NCBI GenBank assembly: GCA_016861165.1
Contig: BOKV01000014.1
Location: forward strand, 1-64,000
Reading direction: 5' to 3'
Source: Alphaproteobacteria bacterium
GTDB lineage: Bacteria > Pseudomonadota > Alphaproteobacteria > Rhizobiales > Rhizobiaceae
Length of the DNA: 64,000 nucleotides
Shown here: positions 1-8,955 of the stretch, piece by piece
Position numbering within the stretch: the first letter of the stretch is position 1
Layout of the letters: each line of letters starts with the position of its first letter
The notes under the pieces: model-generated
Seen by the model: only the letters and a program-made list of their open reading frames with translations
What the model was told of the DNA's origin: nothing
Databases searched by the model: none
Program-made: the position numbers and the translations under genes

Positions 1-13
1 TCAATGGGTGAGA

Positions 14-90
14 TGGCGCGCCCGAAGAGATTCGAACTCCTGACCCCCAGATTCGTAGTCTGGTGCTCTATCCAGCTGAGCTACGGGCGC
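14..90 (-). tRNA. tRNA-Arg (anticodon ACG)
   Basis: On the minus strand the 77 bases fold as a complete cloverleaf. The acceptor stem GCGCCCG pairs with CGGGCGC, followed by a G discriminator and an encoded CCA end at 14-16. The anticodon loop CTACGAA sits between CCAGA and TCTGG arms, and the T arm contains GTTCGAATC. Anticodon ACG reads Arg CGN codons after A34-to-inosine editing by TadA (family knowledge). It lies about 160 bp beyond the stop of the sensor kinase gene. Confidence 0.96.
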
Positions 91-252
91 GTGCGCGGCG
101 GTGGCCGCCGCAAGGCGGCTAGGTAATCGCTCGACGCGTCAAAAGCAAGGCCGTTCGCGCCGAAAAGCGCCCGGCTTCCGTGCCTCGGGTCCGGGTCAAT
201 CGCCGCGGCCGGCGACCCTCGTTCGGCGGGCGCCTCCGTGCCGGCCCCGCGG

Positions 253-1746
253 TTAGCCGGCCACCTGCCCGGCCCCGCCATTGGCGGCTGGCAGGCTGAC
301 CAGGAACACGGTGCCGGCCGGCGAGGAACGCTCGACCTCGATGCGCCCGCCATGGGCGCGTACCAGTTCTCCGGCGATGACCAGCCCGAGGCCGGTGCCG
401 CCATTGCGTGCCGAGCCGCTGAACGGCCGGAACAGGTCGCGCCGCACGGCCTCCTCGATGCCCGGCCCGGTGTCGGCGACGCGCACCTCCAGCGTCTGGT
501 CGCGCAGACCGGCCGAGACGGTCAGCCGGCGCACGGCGCTGGCATCGGCGGCCGCCCCGGTCCGCTCCATCGCCTGCACGGCGTTGCGGCAAAGGTTCAT
601 GATCACCCGGAAGAACTGCTCGGCGTCGACCTCGGCCTCGAGGCTGGCGGGAATGTCGTTGACCCATTCGATGCCGCCCCCCGCCTCCAGGCCGAGCATC
701 TCGCCGACCTCGTCGACGATCACGCGCAGCCGGTGGCGGCGCCGGTTGGGTGGCGCCTCGCGCGCCCGGCCATAGGCCAGCACCGACTGGGCGTATTCGG
801 CGGCGCGGTTGATGGCGCGCAGCAGCTTCGGCGCCAGGCGCTGCACGGCAGGGTCCGGCAGCCCGCTCAGCCGGTCGGTGATGAGCTGGGCGGAGGTGAG
901 AATGTTGCGCAGGTCGTGATTGATCTTCGACACCGCCAGGCCGAGATCGGCCAGGTGCTGACGCTGGCGCAGCGTCCGGTGCAGGTCGGCCTCGAAGGCG
1001 GCGAGCCGGCGCTCGGCGACGCCGATCTCGTCGCGCCGGCCGCCCGGCCGCAGGATCAGCGCCGCGTTGTCCGGTTCGCGCGAGAAGGCGGTCATGTTGC
1101 CCGAGATGCGGCGGATCGGCCGCACGATCATGAAATAGAGCGCCAGGAAGACCAGGCCGGCGGTGATCAGCGAAATCGCCAGCGACAGGAGCGCGACGTT
1201 GCGCGAATAGGCGCGGATGGCCTGCTTCAGCCGCGCATCGGCCTGGACCAGCTCCATCATGCCGTCGCGCGACTTCATCGGCGCGAACACGCGATAGACC
1301 GTCGGCCGCGGCGAGACCAGCATGGCGAGCGAACTGCGGATCGATGCGATCGGGTCCATCACCGTCAGGTCGATGGTCTCGTCGATGGCGAAGGGCTCCT
1401 TGACCGACGCCATCATACGGCTCATCGCCCCCTCGCGAATGGCGACGGCGAGCGAGCCGGTGGCGCGCAGCAGTTCGCGCTGCGCCTTGTCGCTCAGCAT
1501 CGGGTCGGCGGTGTCGAGATAGACAATGCTGGCGGTCTCGGCAATGTCGAGATGGCCCTGCAGCCAGACATTGCGGAAATTGGCGACCGAGGGCACGAAG
1601 ATCAGCACCTCGGCGATAAGGACGAAACCCACGGTGAGCACCAGCAGCTTGGCCGACAGGCTGTGCCACAGCCGCGTCGCCTCCTGCCCGGCGAGGTCGG
1701 GGCCGCCGGCGGAGGTCTCGGGGTCGTTCGGGGTCCTGCCGTGCAT
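253..1746 (-). CDS. membrane sensor histidine kinase (orphan, HAMP-containing)
   Basis: Predicted 497-residue inner-membrane sensor kinase. A first membrane helix (about residues 33-54) and a second (about 184-208) bracket a periplasmic sensor loop; a HAMP-like linker follows. The phospho-acceptor box is KINHDLRN with His about 277. The ATPase part has an N box (NLCRNAVQAME), DTGPGIEE, a GTGLGL G2 box and a GTVFLVSLP end. I chose the ATG at 1746 because GGCAGGAG precedes it; the open frame runs further upstream but would overlap the neighbouring oxidoreductase gene. No response regulator is adjacent, so its partner must be encoded elsewhere. The signal sensed is unknown; its redox-gene neighbours suggest, but do not show, a redox or envelope cue. 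Confidence 0.9.
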   Translation of the reverse strand: MHGRTPNDPETSAGGPDLAGQEATRLWHSLSAKLLVLTVGFVLIAEVLIFVPSVANFRNVWLQGHLDIAETASIVYLDTADPMLSDKAQRELLRATGSLAVAIREGAMSRMMASVKEPFAIDETIDLTVMDPIASIRSSLAMLVSPRPTVYRVFAPMKSRDGMMELVQADARLKQAIRAYSRNVALLSLAISLITAGLVFLALYFMIVRPIRRISGNMTAFSREPDNAALILRPGGRRDEIGVAERRLAAFEADLHRTLRQRQHLADLGLAVSKINHDLRNILTSAQLITDRLSGLPDPAVQRLAPKLLRAINRAAEYAQSVLAYGRAREAPPNRRRHRLRVIVDEVGEMLGLEAGGGIEWVNDIPASLEAEVDAEQFFRVIMNLCRNAVQAMERTGAAADASAVRRLTVSAGLRDQTLEVRVADTGPGIEEAVRRDLFRPFSGSARNGGTGLGLVIAGELVRAHGGRIEVERSSPAGTVFLVSLPAANGGAGQVAG

Positions 1747-1886
1747 CGAACTCCTGCCGGGGCCTGGTGCATGGGTGGCGTGAGGGCGAACTGCCCCGCC
1801 GACACCACCATCTGCCTGTTCAAACACCTTGAGCGCGATCTTGTCGGAAAGGTGGCCCGCGCGCGCCCGCGGTCGCGCTGCCAAGC

Positions 1887-3317
1887 CTAGCCGAACTTGC
1901 GCAGGAAGTTGACCAGCCAGCGCACCAGCGGCCGGCGGGGCAGCGGCGCATAGAAGCCGATCGCGGCGCGCCGGCCGGCCTCGGCCAGTGTCGGATAGGG
2001 CGCGACATAGCCGACGATGTCGCGCACCGTCATCTTCCTGGCGACCGCCAGCGCCCACAGGTTGATCAGTTCGCCGGCCTCGGCGCCGACGATGCCGGCG
2101 CCGAGGATGCGGCCCCTGGCGTCGGTCACCAGCTTGACCATGCCGGCGGTGCGCCGTTCGGCCTGGGCACGGTCGTTCTCGTGGAACGGCCAGCGCAGGA
2201 TGCGCAACTCCCTGTGCGACTGGCGGGCCTGGCCCTCGGTCAGGCCGACCTGGGCCAGTTCCGGATCGGTGAAGGTGGCGCGCGGCACGATCGACAGGTC
2301 GGGGCGGGCGTTCTGGCGGAACAGGATCGAGCGCACCACCTGGGCGGCGTGGTAGCCGGCCAGGTGGGTGAACTGCGGCGGGCCGACGACGTCGCCGATG
2401 GCATAGACGCGGCGGTTGGACGTGCGCAGCGCCGCGTTGACCTTGACACCGGTCGCCTCGAAGCGCACCCGCGCCTGGTCGAGCCCCAGATCGGCGACAT
2501 TGGCCCGGCGCCCGGTCGCCACCATCAGCGCCGAGCCCTCGATCGCCGCCGGCGCGTCGCCGGCCAGATGCACGCGCACGCCGGAGCGGCCGCGGCGCTC
2601 GACGCGCTCGACCGTCGCCCGCTCGCGGATGTCGACGCCTTCGGCGCGCAGGGCCTCGACAACGACCGCCGCCAGTTCCGGGTCCTCGTTGGCGAGCGCG
2701 GTGGCGGCCTCGATCACGGTCACGCGGGTGCCGAGCCGCTGATGGGCCTGCGCCATCTCGAGTCCGATCGGGCCGGCACCGATGATGATGAGATGGGCGA
2801 GGCGGCGACGGTTTTCGAAGATGGTCTCGTTGGTGAAATAGTCGACCGTGGCCATGCCCGGAATCGGCGGCACCACCGGCGTCGACCCGGTGGCAATGAC
2901 GAAGCGGCGGGCGCGGATGGTCAGGCCCGCCGCCTCGACCGTGCGGCGGTCGACGAAGCGGGCCGCTGCCCTGATGACGCGCACCCCGAGCGCTGTGAAG
3001 CGTTCCTCCGAGTCGTTGGGAGCGATCGCCGCGATGACGGCGCGCACGTGGTCGTTGACCTTGCGCGGATCGGCCGCGGCGCCGTCCGGCACGGCAATGC
3101 CGAAGGCGCCGGCGGTGGCGACCGCCCGCATCCGCTTGGCGGCCGCCAGCATCGCCTTCGACGGCACGCAGCCGTAGTTGAGGCAGTCGCCGCCCATCCG
3201 GCCCTTCTCGACCAGCACCACCGACACGCCGAAGGCGGCGGCGGCGGCGGCCACCGTCAGCCCGCCGGAGCCGGCACCGATCACGCAGATGTCCGGGGTC
3301 AATGTCTCGGTCATCAA
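1887..3317 (-). CDS. FAD-dependent pyridine nucleotide-disulfide oxidoreductase (MerA/dihydrolipoamide dehydrogenase-like)
   Basis: 476 residues with the class I disulfide oxidoreductase layout. An N-terminal FAD motif GAGSGG (14-19) is followed by the redox-active pair in GGDCLNYGCVPSK (Cys45 and Cys50). A second GxGxxG (IIGAGPIGLE) binds NAD(P)H, and GDVVGPPQ is the second FAD motif. The C-terminal interface reads APYPTLAE, so the His of the HPxxxE dyad found in lipoamide dehydrogenase is replaced, and there is no C-terminal Cys pair as in true mercuric reductase. The substrate is therefore unknown. The gene starts 26 bp after the TVP38-type gene, and this pairing recurs in many bacteria (recollection). 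The start could be either of two consecutive Met codons. Confidence 0.9.
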   Translation of the reverse strand: MMTETLTPDICVIGAGSGGLTVAAAAAAFGVSVVLVEKGRMGGDCLNYGCVPSKAMLAAAKRMRAVATAGAFGIAVPDGAAADPRKVNDHVRAVIAAIAPNDSEERFTALGVRVIRAAARFVDRRTVEAAGLTIRARRFVIATGSTPVVPPIPGMATVDYFTNETIFENRRRLAHLIIIGAGPIGLEMAQAHQRLGTRVTVIEAATALANEDPELAAVVVEALRAEGVDIRERATVERVERRGRSGVRVHLAGDAPAAIEGSALMVATGRRANVADLGLDQARVRFEATGVKVNAALRTSNRRVYAIGDVVGPPQFTHLAGYHAAQVVRSILFRQNARPDLSIVPRATFTDPELAQVGLTEGQARQSHRELRILRWPFHENDRAQAERRTAGMVKLVTDARGRILGAGIVGAEAGELINLWALAVARKMTVRDIVGYVAPYPTLAEAGRRAAIGFYAPLPRRPLVRWLVNFLRKFG

Positions 3318-3342
3318 CAGGCCCGTTCCGCTTGCGCCGGCG

Positions 3343-4173
3343 TCAATCCCCCGGCTGCCCCTCCGGACGGCCGCCCGCGCGCGCCCGCCACCGCCCGATC
3401 AATACCGGCAGAACCGCGAGCACGGCAAGGCCGCCCATGGCGACCACGACCTGCGGGGTGACCAGCGCCGACGGATCGACGGCGCAGGTGCCGGCCTCGG
3501 CGCAGCCGGGAGCGGCCCGCTCCTGGGCGGCGATGATGCTGTCGAGGCCGGCGCCGACATGGGCATAGGCAAAGGTCGCCGGGATGATGCCGATGGCGGT
3601 GGCGGCGGCATAGGGCAGGAGCCTCATGTTGAGCAGCGCCGGCACGATGTTGACGACCCAGAACGGAAACACCGGCGTCAAGCGCAGGAACAGCAGGTAG
3701 TTGAAGGCGTTACGGTTGAAGCCGTCGACCATGCGGGCGACGAACGGTCCGGCGCGCGCCTGGAGCAGGTCGCCGAGCGAACCGCGGGCGAGAAGGAAGA
3801 TGGCGACGGCGCCGGCCGACGCGGCCGCAACGCTGACCGAACCGCCGGCAATGCCGCCGAACAGGAAGCCGCTGGTGACGGTCAGCAGCGAGGCGCCAGG
3901 AAACGACACGGCCACGAGCCCGGCGTAGACAAGGAAATAGGCGACATAGGACATCACTGGATGGGCCGCCACCTGGTCGGCGAGCGCGGCGCGGTGGCGG
4001 ATCAGGCTCGACAGGGAGACGAGGTCGAGCCAGCCGGCGCGCCAGGCAATGGCGAGGACGAGGACAACCGCCGCCAGCGGCAAAATGCGCCCGGCACGCA
4101 GGCGCGACGGCGCATCGCCGCGTTGGGCAGCCCCCTTGGGTGGCGCGCGCATGGCCGCCGGTTCTCCTGTCAA
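3343..4173 (-). CDS. TVP38/TMEM64 (DedA-like VTT domain) membrane protein
   Basis: 276-residue integral membrane protein. One helix follows the basic N terminus (about 31-46), then a VTT/SNARE-associated core: FPGASLLTVTSGFLFGG, a glycine-rich re-entrant loop, and FLRLTPVFPFWVVNIVPALL, which are the two family signatures. A last helix lies near 250-265. Family members are thought to act in lipid or membrane homeostasis; the molecular role of this branch is not established. It is the first gene of a minus-strand unit with the flavin oxidoreductase. A periplasmic segment of about 45 residues with two Cys (GCAEAGTC) before the last helix is a notable extra. Confidence 0.85.
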   Translation of the reverse strand: MTGEPAAMRAPPKGAAQRGDAPSRLRAGRILPLAAVVLVLAIAWRAGWLDLVSLSSLIRHRAALADQVAAHPVMSYVAYFLVYAGLVAVSFPGASLLTVTSGFLFGGIAGGSVSVAAASAGAVAIFLLARGSLGDLLQARAGPFVARMVDGFNRNAFNYLLFLRLTPVFPFWVVNIVPALLNMRLLPYAAATAIGIIPATFAYAHVGAGLDSIIAAQERAAPGCAEAGTCAVDPSALVTPQVVVAMGGLAVLAVLPVLIGRWRARAGGRPEGQPGD

Positions 4174-4372
4174 TCCCTTGCCGCCCGTCTTCGGCCGGGC
4201 GTTTTCTCGTTCACTCCGATGTGCCGCCCGCGCCGCGCCCGATCAATGCACCGCGGCCCGATTTGACCGGTTATCACCGTGTTTTGACCGCCACCCTTGA
4301 CGCCTTCACGTTTCATTGATGCGGGGCCGACGGGCGGCGGCAGCGCCCCGGAAACCGGGGTCAGAAGCCTGA

Positions 4373-4401
4373 TTGACAGCCATCGGCCATGTTCCTATAA
4401 C
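4373..4401 (+). promoter_or_regulatory. sigma-70-type promoter for rpmH-rnpA-yidC-engB
   Basis: TTGACA at 4373-4378 and TATAAC at 4396-4401 are separated by 17 bases, a near-consensus housekeeping promoter. It points at rpmH, leaving a 5' untranslated region of about 170 bases. It sits inside the 403-bp gap between the divergent TVP38-type gene and rpmH; I see no protein gene in that gap. Confidence 0.8.
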
Positions 4402-4548
4402 GCCGCGAGCGTTCGGACCCCGGCTGTTGCGGCGCGTTTGCGGCCATGCCGGCGAAGGGGCCCCGACAAGCCATTCAGCGACGATCCATGAGGCCGCCAT
4501 GCCGGCCGGGGCATAGCGCCGGCAAGCGTTCGGCACAATCGATGAGGG

Positions 4549-4566
4549 TCCACCTCCGACGGTGGA
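4549..4566 (+). promoter_or_regulatory. hairpin in the rpmH leader
   Basis: TCCACC (4549-4554) and GGTGGA (4561-4566) form a perfect 6-bp stem with a 6-base loop, ending 10 bases before the rpmH ATG. It would sit beside the ribosome binding site. Translational autoregulation of ribosomal protein genes is common, but this role for the hairpin is only inferred. Confidence 0.35.
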
Positions 4567-4576
4567 TGCGAGCAAG

Positions 4577-4711
4577 ATGAAGCGCACCTTTCAACCCAGC
4601 AAGCTCGTACGCAAGCGACGCCACGGCTTCCGCGCCCGCATGGCGACCAAGGGCGGACGCAGGGTGATCGCCGCGCGCCGCGCGCGCGGCCGCAAGCGGC
4701 TGACCGCCTGA
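4577..4711 (+). CDS. rpmH: 50S ribosomal protein L34
   Basis: 44 residues beginning [18 protein letters not shown] and ending RGRKRLTA, the classic L34 sequence at the usual length. It is a structural protein of the large ribosomal subunit. It is too short to stand out in long-frame scans but unmistakable by sequence. It is followed by rnpA, the almost universal bacterial order, and is driven by the strong promoter about 175 bases upstream. Confidence 0.98.
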   Translation: MKRTFQPSKLVRKRRHGFRARMATKGGRRVIAARRARGRKRLTA

Positions 4712-4771
4712 TCCCGGCCCGTTGCGGAGTGATCCGCATCGGCCCCGTTTGCGGAACCGGACACGGGCGGC

Positions 4772-5236
4772 GTGAGCCAGGCGATGACGGTCAACTCCGA
4801 CAACAGCCCGACGACGCAGAACCCGGGACGCCTGCGGCGAACGGCCGACTACCGCGCCATGCGCGGGGCGAAGCGATACCAGGCGGCGGCATTCACCCTG
4901 CAGGCGCGCCGGCGCGGTGAAGCGGCGGGCGGCGAGGAGGCCCGCTTCGGCCTGACTGTCACCAGAAAGATCGGCAACGCGGTCGAGCGCAACCGCATCC
5001 GCAGGCGACTGCGCGAAGCGGTGCGCAAGTGCGCCCCTTTCCATGCGCGGCCGCGCCACGACTATGTCCTGGTCGCCCGGCGCGAGGCGCTCAGCGAGCC
5101 GTTCGCGGCCATTGTCGGGCAGCTTGCCAAGGCGCTTGACCGCGCAAGCCTGTCGACGGCACAACGCGGCGGGCCGGCACCCGCCGGCCGGCATCGGCGA
5201 CGTGACGACCGAATCGCGGCCGACAAGGAAGGCTAA
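4772..5236 (+). CDS. rnpA: ribonuclease P protein component
   Basis: 154-residue basic protein that assists the RNase P RNA in removing tRNA 5' leaders. The family signature FGLTVTRKIGNAVERNRIRRRLRE contains the RNR motif and lies near residues 64-87; LRRTADYRAM at the N terminus is also typical. The GTG at 4772 is used here; an ATG four codons on (4784) is an equally possible start. The C-terminal 20 or so residues, rich in Arg, Asp and Pro, extend past the conserved core. The stop codon overlaps the yidC start by one base (TAATG), with AAGGAAGG as the yidC ribosome site. Confidence 0.95.
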   Translation: MSQAMTVNSDNSPTTQNPGRLRRTADYRAMRGAKRYQAAAFTLQARRRGEAAGGEEARFGLTVTRKIGNAVERNRIRRRLREAVRKCAPFHARPRHDYVLVARREALSEPFAAIVGQLAKALDRASLSTAQRGGPAPAGRHRRRDDRIAADKEG

Positions 5237-7056
5237 TGGATACCAGCAACCGGAACACCATCCTCGCGATCGTCCTGTCGCTCGCCATCATCGTTGCCTG
5301 GCAGTTCTTCTACGTCAATCCGAAGATCGAGGCCGAACGCCAGGCCGCCGAGGCGCAGCGCCGCCAGGCCGAACAGACGCAGCAGCCGGCCGAACAGGCG
5401 GACCCGGCCTCGCCCGGGGTGCCGGTCCAGCCGGCCCAGCCCGGTCAGGCACCCATCGGCAGCGGCACGGTGCCGACCTCCCAGGTGCTGACCCGCGATC
5501 TCGCGCTGGCGGCGAACGCGCGCGTGGCGATCGAGACCTCGCATCTGACCGGCTCGATCAACCTGAAGGGCGCCCGCTTCGACGACCTGCGCCTCAAGCG
5601 CTACCGCGAGACCATCCAGCCCGGCAGCCCGCTGATCACGCTGCTGTCGCCATCGACCCTCAAGGACGGCTACTTCGCCGAGTTCGGCTACGTCGCCTCC
5701 GGCAGTTCGGGCCAGGTGCCCGGCCCCGAAACGGTGTGGTCGGCGCCCGAAGATGCGCGGCTTACTCCGGCGACCCCGGTGACGCTGACCTGGACCAACG
5801 AGGATGGCGTGACCTTCTCGCGCACGATCAGCGTCGACGAGGACTACATGTTCACGCTGCGCGATCAGGTCGCCAACGGCGCGGGGCGTGACGTCACGCT
5901 GTCGGCCTACGGCCGCGTGACGCGCTTCTCGCAACCCGAGAGCGCGGCAACCTACATCCTGCACGAGGGCGTCATCGGCGTGTTCGGCGAGCAGGGCCTC
6001 GAACAGGTCACCTATGACAATCTGGAGGGCGACCGCGAACTGGTCGGCCAGAAATCGTCGGCCGGCTGGCTCGGAATCACCGACAAGTACTGGGCAGCGG
6101 CCATGGTGCCGGCCGGCACCTTCAGGCCGGCCTTCCGCTATGTCGACGACGGCCGGCCGCACTGGCAGTCCGACTTCCTGGCCGACCCGATCACCATCGC
6201 CCAGGGGGCCAACGAAACGGTCGAGCAGCGCCTGTTCGCCGGCGCCAAGGAGGTGGCCGTCGTCGACGGCTACCAGGAGCGCTACGGCATTCTCAATTTC
6301 GACCTGCTGATCGACTGGGGCTGGTTCTACTTCATCACCAAGCCGATGTTCTGGCTGCTCGACCTGTTCTATCGGCTCGTCGGCAATTTCGGCGTGGCGA
6401 TCCTCATCTCGACCGTCGTCATCAAGGCGGCGCTGTTTCCGCTCGCCAACATGAGCTACAAGTCGATGGCGCAGATGAAGAAGCTGCAGCCGGAGATGAT
6501 GGCGCTGCGCGACCGCTACAAGGACGACAAGGTCAAGCAGCAGCAGGAGATGATGGCGCTCTACAAGCGCGAGAAGGTCAACCCGGCCGCCGGCTGCTGG
6601 CCGATCCTCGTCCAGATCCCGATCTTCTTCGCCCTCTACAAGGTGCTCTACATCACGATCGAAATGCGGCACGCGCCGTTCTTCGGCTGGGTGCGCGACC
6701 TGGCCGCGCCGGACCCGACCTCGATCTTCAACCTGTTCGGTGTGCTGCCGTTCGAGGTGCCCGCCTTCCTGCTGATCGGCGTGTGGCCGCTGATCATGGG
6801 CATCACCATGTTTCTGCAGATGCAGATGAACCCGATGCCGCCGGACCCGACCCAGGCGCTGATCTTCAAGTGGATGCCGCTGGTGTTCACCTTCATGCTG
6901 GCCTCGTTCCCGGCCGGGCTGGTCATCTACTGGGCGTGGAACAACACGCTCTCGATCCTCCAGCAGGGCGTCATCATGAAACGCCACGGGGTCAAGATCG
7001 AACTGTGGGACAACCTTGTGGCGATGTTCCGCAAGAAGCCCAAACCGGCCGAATGA
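5236..7056 (+). CDS. yidC: membrane protein insertase YidC
   Basis: 606 residues; inserts and folds proteins into the inner membrane with or without SecYEG. The N-terminal membrane helix (about 8-24) is followed by a Gln/Pro/Ala-rich linker and a large periplasmic beta domain, as expected for Gram-negative YidC. The conserved insertase core begins near residue 370 with [19 protein letters not shown], contains [13 protein letters not shown] in the cytoplasmic coiled region, and ends with the helix pair around [20 protein letters not shown]. The basic tail KKPKPAE follows. It overlaps engB by ATGA, indicating translational coupling. Confidence 0.98.
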   Translation: MDTSNRNTILAIVLSLAIIVAWQFFYVNPKIEAERQAAEAQRRQAEQTQQPAEQADPASPGVPVQPAQPGQAPIGSGTVPTSQVLTRDLALAANARVAIETSHLTGSINLKGARFDDLRLKRYRETIQPGSPLITLLSPSTLKDGYFAEFGYVASGSSGQVPGPETVWSAPEDARLTPATPVTLTWTNEDGVTFSRTISVDEDYMFTLRDQVANGAGRDVTLSAYGRVTRFSQPESAATYILHEGVIGVFGEQGLEQVTYDNLEGDRELVGQKSSAGWLGITDKYWAAAMVPAGTFRPAFRYVDDGRPHWQSDFLADPITIAQGANETVEQRLFAGAKEVAVVDGYQERYGILNFDLLIDWGWFYFITKPMFWLLDLFYRLVGNFGVAILISTVVIKAALFPLANMSYKSMAQMKKLQPEMMALRDRYKDDKVKQQQEMMALYKREKVNPAAGCWPILVQIPIFFALYKVLYITIEMRHAPFFGWVRDLAAPDPTSIFNLFGVLPFEVPAFLLIGVWPLIMGITMFLQMQMNPMPPDPTQALIFKWMPLVFTFMLASFPAGLVIYWAWNNTLSILQQGVIMKRHGVKIELWDNLVAMFRKKPKPAE

Positions 7057-7745
7057 GCACGGCCGCGAACCCCGCCGAAGCCGACGGCGCAGCACTCGCC
7101 GAACGCATCGAGGCGGCTCGCCGTTTCTTCGCCAGGCGGTGGACGTTCCTGCGCGGCATTGCCTCGCTAGAGGCGCTGCCGCCGGCCGGCCCGCCCGAGA
7201 TCGCCTTCGCCGGCCGCTCCAATGTCGGCAAGTCGTCGCTGATCAACGCGCTGACCATGCAGAAGGGGCTGGCGCGCACTTCCAACACGCCGGGCCGCAC
7301 GCAGGAACTCAACTTCTTCGTTCCCGAAGACGTCTCGAATGCCGCAGGGGTTCCGCCGGCGCTCGCCATCGTCGACATGCCGGGCTACGGCTTCGCCCGG
7401 GCGCCGAAGGCCAGGGTCGAGGCGTGGACGCGGCTCGTTTTCGACTACCTGCGCGGACGGGCGACACTGAAGCGCGTTTTTCTGCTCGTCGACGCGCGCC
7501 ACGGCCTGAAAGCGAACGATCGTGAGGTGCTCGACCTCATGGACAAGGCGGCCGTCGCCTATCAGGTGGTGCTGACCAAGATCGACAAGGTGAAGGCGCC
7601 GGCCGCGGCCCGGCTGGTGGCCGAGACCGCCGCCCAGATCGCCCGGCGCCCGGCCGCCCATCCGCGCGTGCTGGCGACATCGGCCGAGAAGGGCACCGGC
7701 ATCGACGAATTGCGCCTGGCGATCCTCGACATTGCGCGGCCGTGA
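7053..7745 (+). CDS. engB: ribosome biogenesis GTPase EngB/YihA (YsxC)
   Basis: 230-residue TrmE-Era-type GTPase required for large-subunit assembly. G1 is GRSNVGKS (54-61), the switch I/G2 area contains [15 protein letters not shown]3 is DMPGYGFA and G4 is TKIDK. The frame is open further upstream inside yidC, but the ATG at 7053 overlapping the yidC stop gives the normal family length. In many alphaproteobacteria argB follows directly; here four minus-strand genes separate them. Confidence 0.96.
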   Translation: MSTAANPAEADGAALAERIEAARRFFARRWTFLRGIASLEALPPAGPPEIAFAGRSNVGKSSLINALTMQKGLARTSNTPGRTQELNFFVPEDVSNAAGVPPALAIVDMPGYGFARAPKARVEAWTRLVFDYLRGRATLKRVFLLVDARHGLKANDREVLDLMDKAAVAYQVVLTKIDKVKAPAAARLVAETAAQIARRPAAHPRVLATSAEKGTGIDELRLAILDIARP

Positions 7746-7754
7746 AATCCGGCC

Positions 7755-8237
7755 TCAAGCCGGCTCGAACCTCAGCGCCAGGCCGTTGATGCAATAGCGC
7801 TTGCCGGTCGGTGGCGGGCCGTCGTCGAAGACGTGGCCGAGATGCCCGCCGCAGCGCCGGCAATGGACCTCGGTGCGGGTGAGGAACACCAGCGTGCGGT
7901 CCTCGCGGGTGCCGATGGCATCGGGCAGCGGCGCATGGAAGCTCGGCCAGCCGGTGCCGCTGTCATACTTGGCCTGCGAGGCAAACAGCGGCAGTTCGCA
8001 GCCGGCGCAGTGGTAGGTGCCTGCCCGCTCTTCATTGAGCAGCGGGCTGGTGAAGGCGGCTTCGGTTTCCTCCTCGCGAAGAACCAGATACTGCTCCTCG
8101 CTCAGCAGCGCGCGCCATTCGGCCTGGCTCTTTGTGACCTCGAAGTTCTCGCCCCGCCCGCTGGCCCGCGCCATGCGCGAGGCCGTCGCCACCACCACCG
8201 AGGCGGCCGTACCAAGCAGAAAAACCCTGCGTCGCAT
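7755..8237 (-). CDS. msrB: peptide-methionine (R)-S-oxide reductase MsrB, exported form
   Basis: 160 residues. The N terminus MRRRVFLLGTAASVVVATASRM resembles a Tat or Sec signal, implying a periplasmic enzyme. The zinc site is CAGC (Cys77, Cys80) plus CRRC (Cys126, Cys129); the catalytic Cys149 lies in RYCINGLAL, and GWPSF and GHVFDDG are family motifs. It reduces the R-sulfoxide of methionine in oxidised proteins. Position next to an ECF sigma/anti-sigma pair and a fasciclin-domain gene suggests an envelope-stress unit, which is inference. It is convergent with engB, with a 9-bp gap. Confidence 0.93.
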   Translation of the reverse strand: MRRRVFLLGTAASVVVATASRMARASGRGENFEVTKSQAEWRALLSEEQYLVLREEETEAAFTSPLLNEERAGTYHCAGCELPLFASQAKYDSGTGWPSFHAPLPDAIGTREDRTLVFLTRTEVHCRRCGGHLGHVFDDGPPPTGKRYCINGLALRFEPA

Positions 8238-8303
8238 CGCTTGTCTCCGTCGTATCGCGGTCGGACGGGAAGCGGCCCGCCACGGGCCGCCTCCCGGCGG
8301 CGC

Positions 8304-8858
8304 CTACATGGCCGGCAGCAGCACGGTGTCGATCACGTGGATGACGCCGTTCGACTGCTTGACATCGGCGATGGTGACGGTGGCGACGTTGTCCTGGCCG
8401 TCCTTGATCATGATCTTGCCGTCCTTGGCCATCGCCCAGAACTCGCAGCCACCGACGGTCTTGACGACGTGCGTGCCGCCGTCATCGGCGATCATCTTGG
8501 CGATGGCGTCCGACATCGCGTTGGCGGCGACGACATGGCAGGTCAGGATCCGGGTGAGCTGGTCCCTGTTCTCGGGCTTGAGCAACGTCTCGACCGTGCC
8601 GGCCGGCAGCTTGGCGAAGGCGTCGTCGGTCGGCGCGAACACCGTGAACGGGCCATCGCCCTGCAGCGTCTCGACCAGACCGGCGGCCTTGACGGCGGCG
8701 ACCAGCGTGGTGTGGTCCTTCGAATTCATCGCGTTCTCGACGATGTTCTTCTCCTCATACATCGGCGCGCCGCCGACCATCGGGTTGGCGGAGAGCGCGG
8801 CCGTGGCCGAGGCGGCGACAACGAATGCGGCGGCGATGACGGTGGTCCTTGCAGTCAT
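8304..8858 (-). CDS. secreted fasciclin (FAS1) domain protein
   Basis: 184 residues with an N-terminal signal peptide ([24 protein letters not shown] region) and a single FAS1 domain. The two FAS1 boxes are clear: [17 protein letters not shown] near the middle and [14 protein letters not shown] at the end. FAS1 proteins are usually adhesion or surface proteins. The ATG at 8858 has AGAGGGAAAA upstream; the frame is open beyond it, but the signal peptide fixes this start. The gene lies just downstream of the anti-sigma and ECF sigma genes on the same strand. In mycobacteria SigK/RskA controls the FAS1 proteins MPT70/MPT83, so it is a likely regulon member. Confidence 0.9.
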   Translation of the reverse strand: MTARTTVIAAAFVVAASATAALSANPMVGGAPMYEEKNIVENAMNSKDHTTLVAAVKAAGLVETLQGDGPFTVFAPTDDAFAKLPAGTVETLLKPENRDQLTRILTCHVVAANAMSDAIAKMIADDGGTHVVKTVGGCEFWAMAKDGKIMIKDGQDNVATVTIADVKQSNGVIHVIDTVLLPAM

Positions 8859-8955
8859 GATGATTTTCCCTCTGGTTTGAGCCCTCCTCGGAGGGCCGTA
8901 CGCGACCAGATACGCGGCGCCGGCGCGCGAAGTTTCACCGCGGAGTGGAAAAATG

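Noticed and set aside
104-119. Hairpin GCCGCC-GCAA-GGCGGC between the sensor kinase and tRNA-Arg.
   Set aside because: It lacks a U-run on either strand and is too close to the tRNA; a terminator or riboregulator cannot be supported.
4174-4576. Possible replication origin near rpmH.
   Set aside because: No DnaA-box cluster or dnaA gene is visible, and the rpmH-rnpA region is not the origin in most alphaproteobacteria.
5233-7095. A 620-codon open frame on the strand opposite yidC.
   Set aside because: It is a high-GC mirror frame of yidC; the translation is rich in Arg, His and Asp without domain motifs, while yidC on the other strand is certain.
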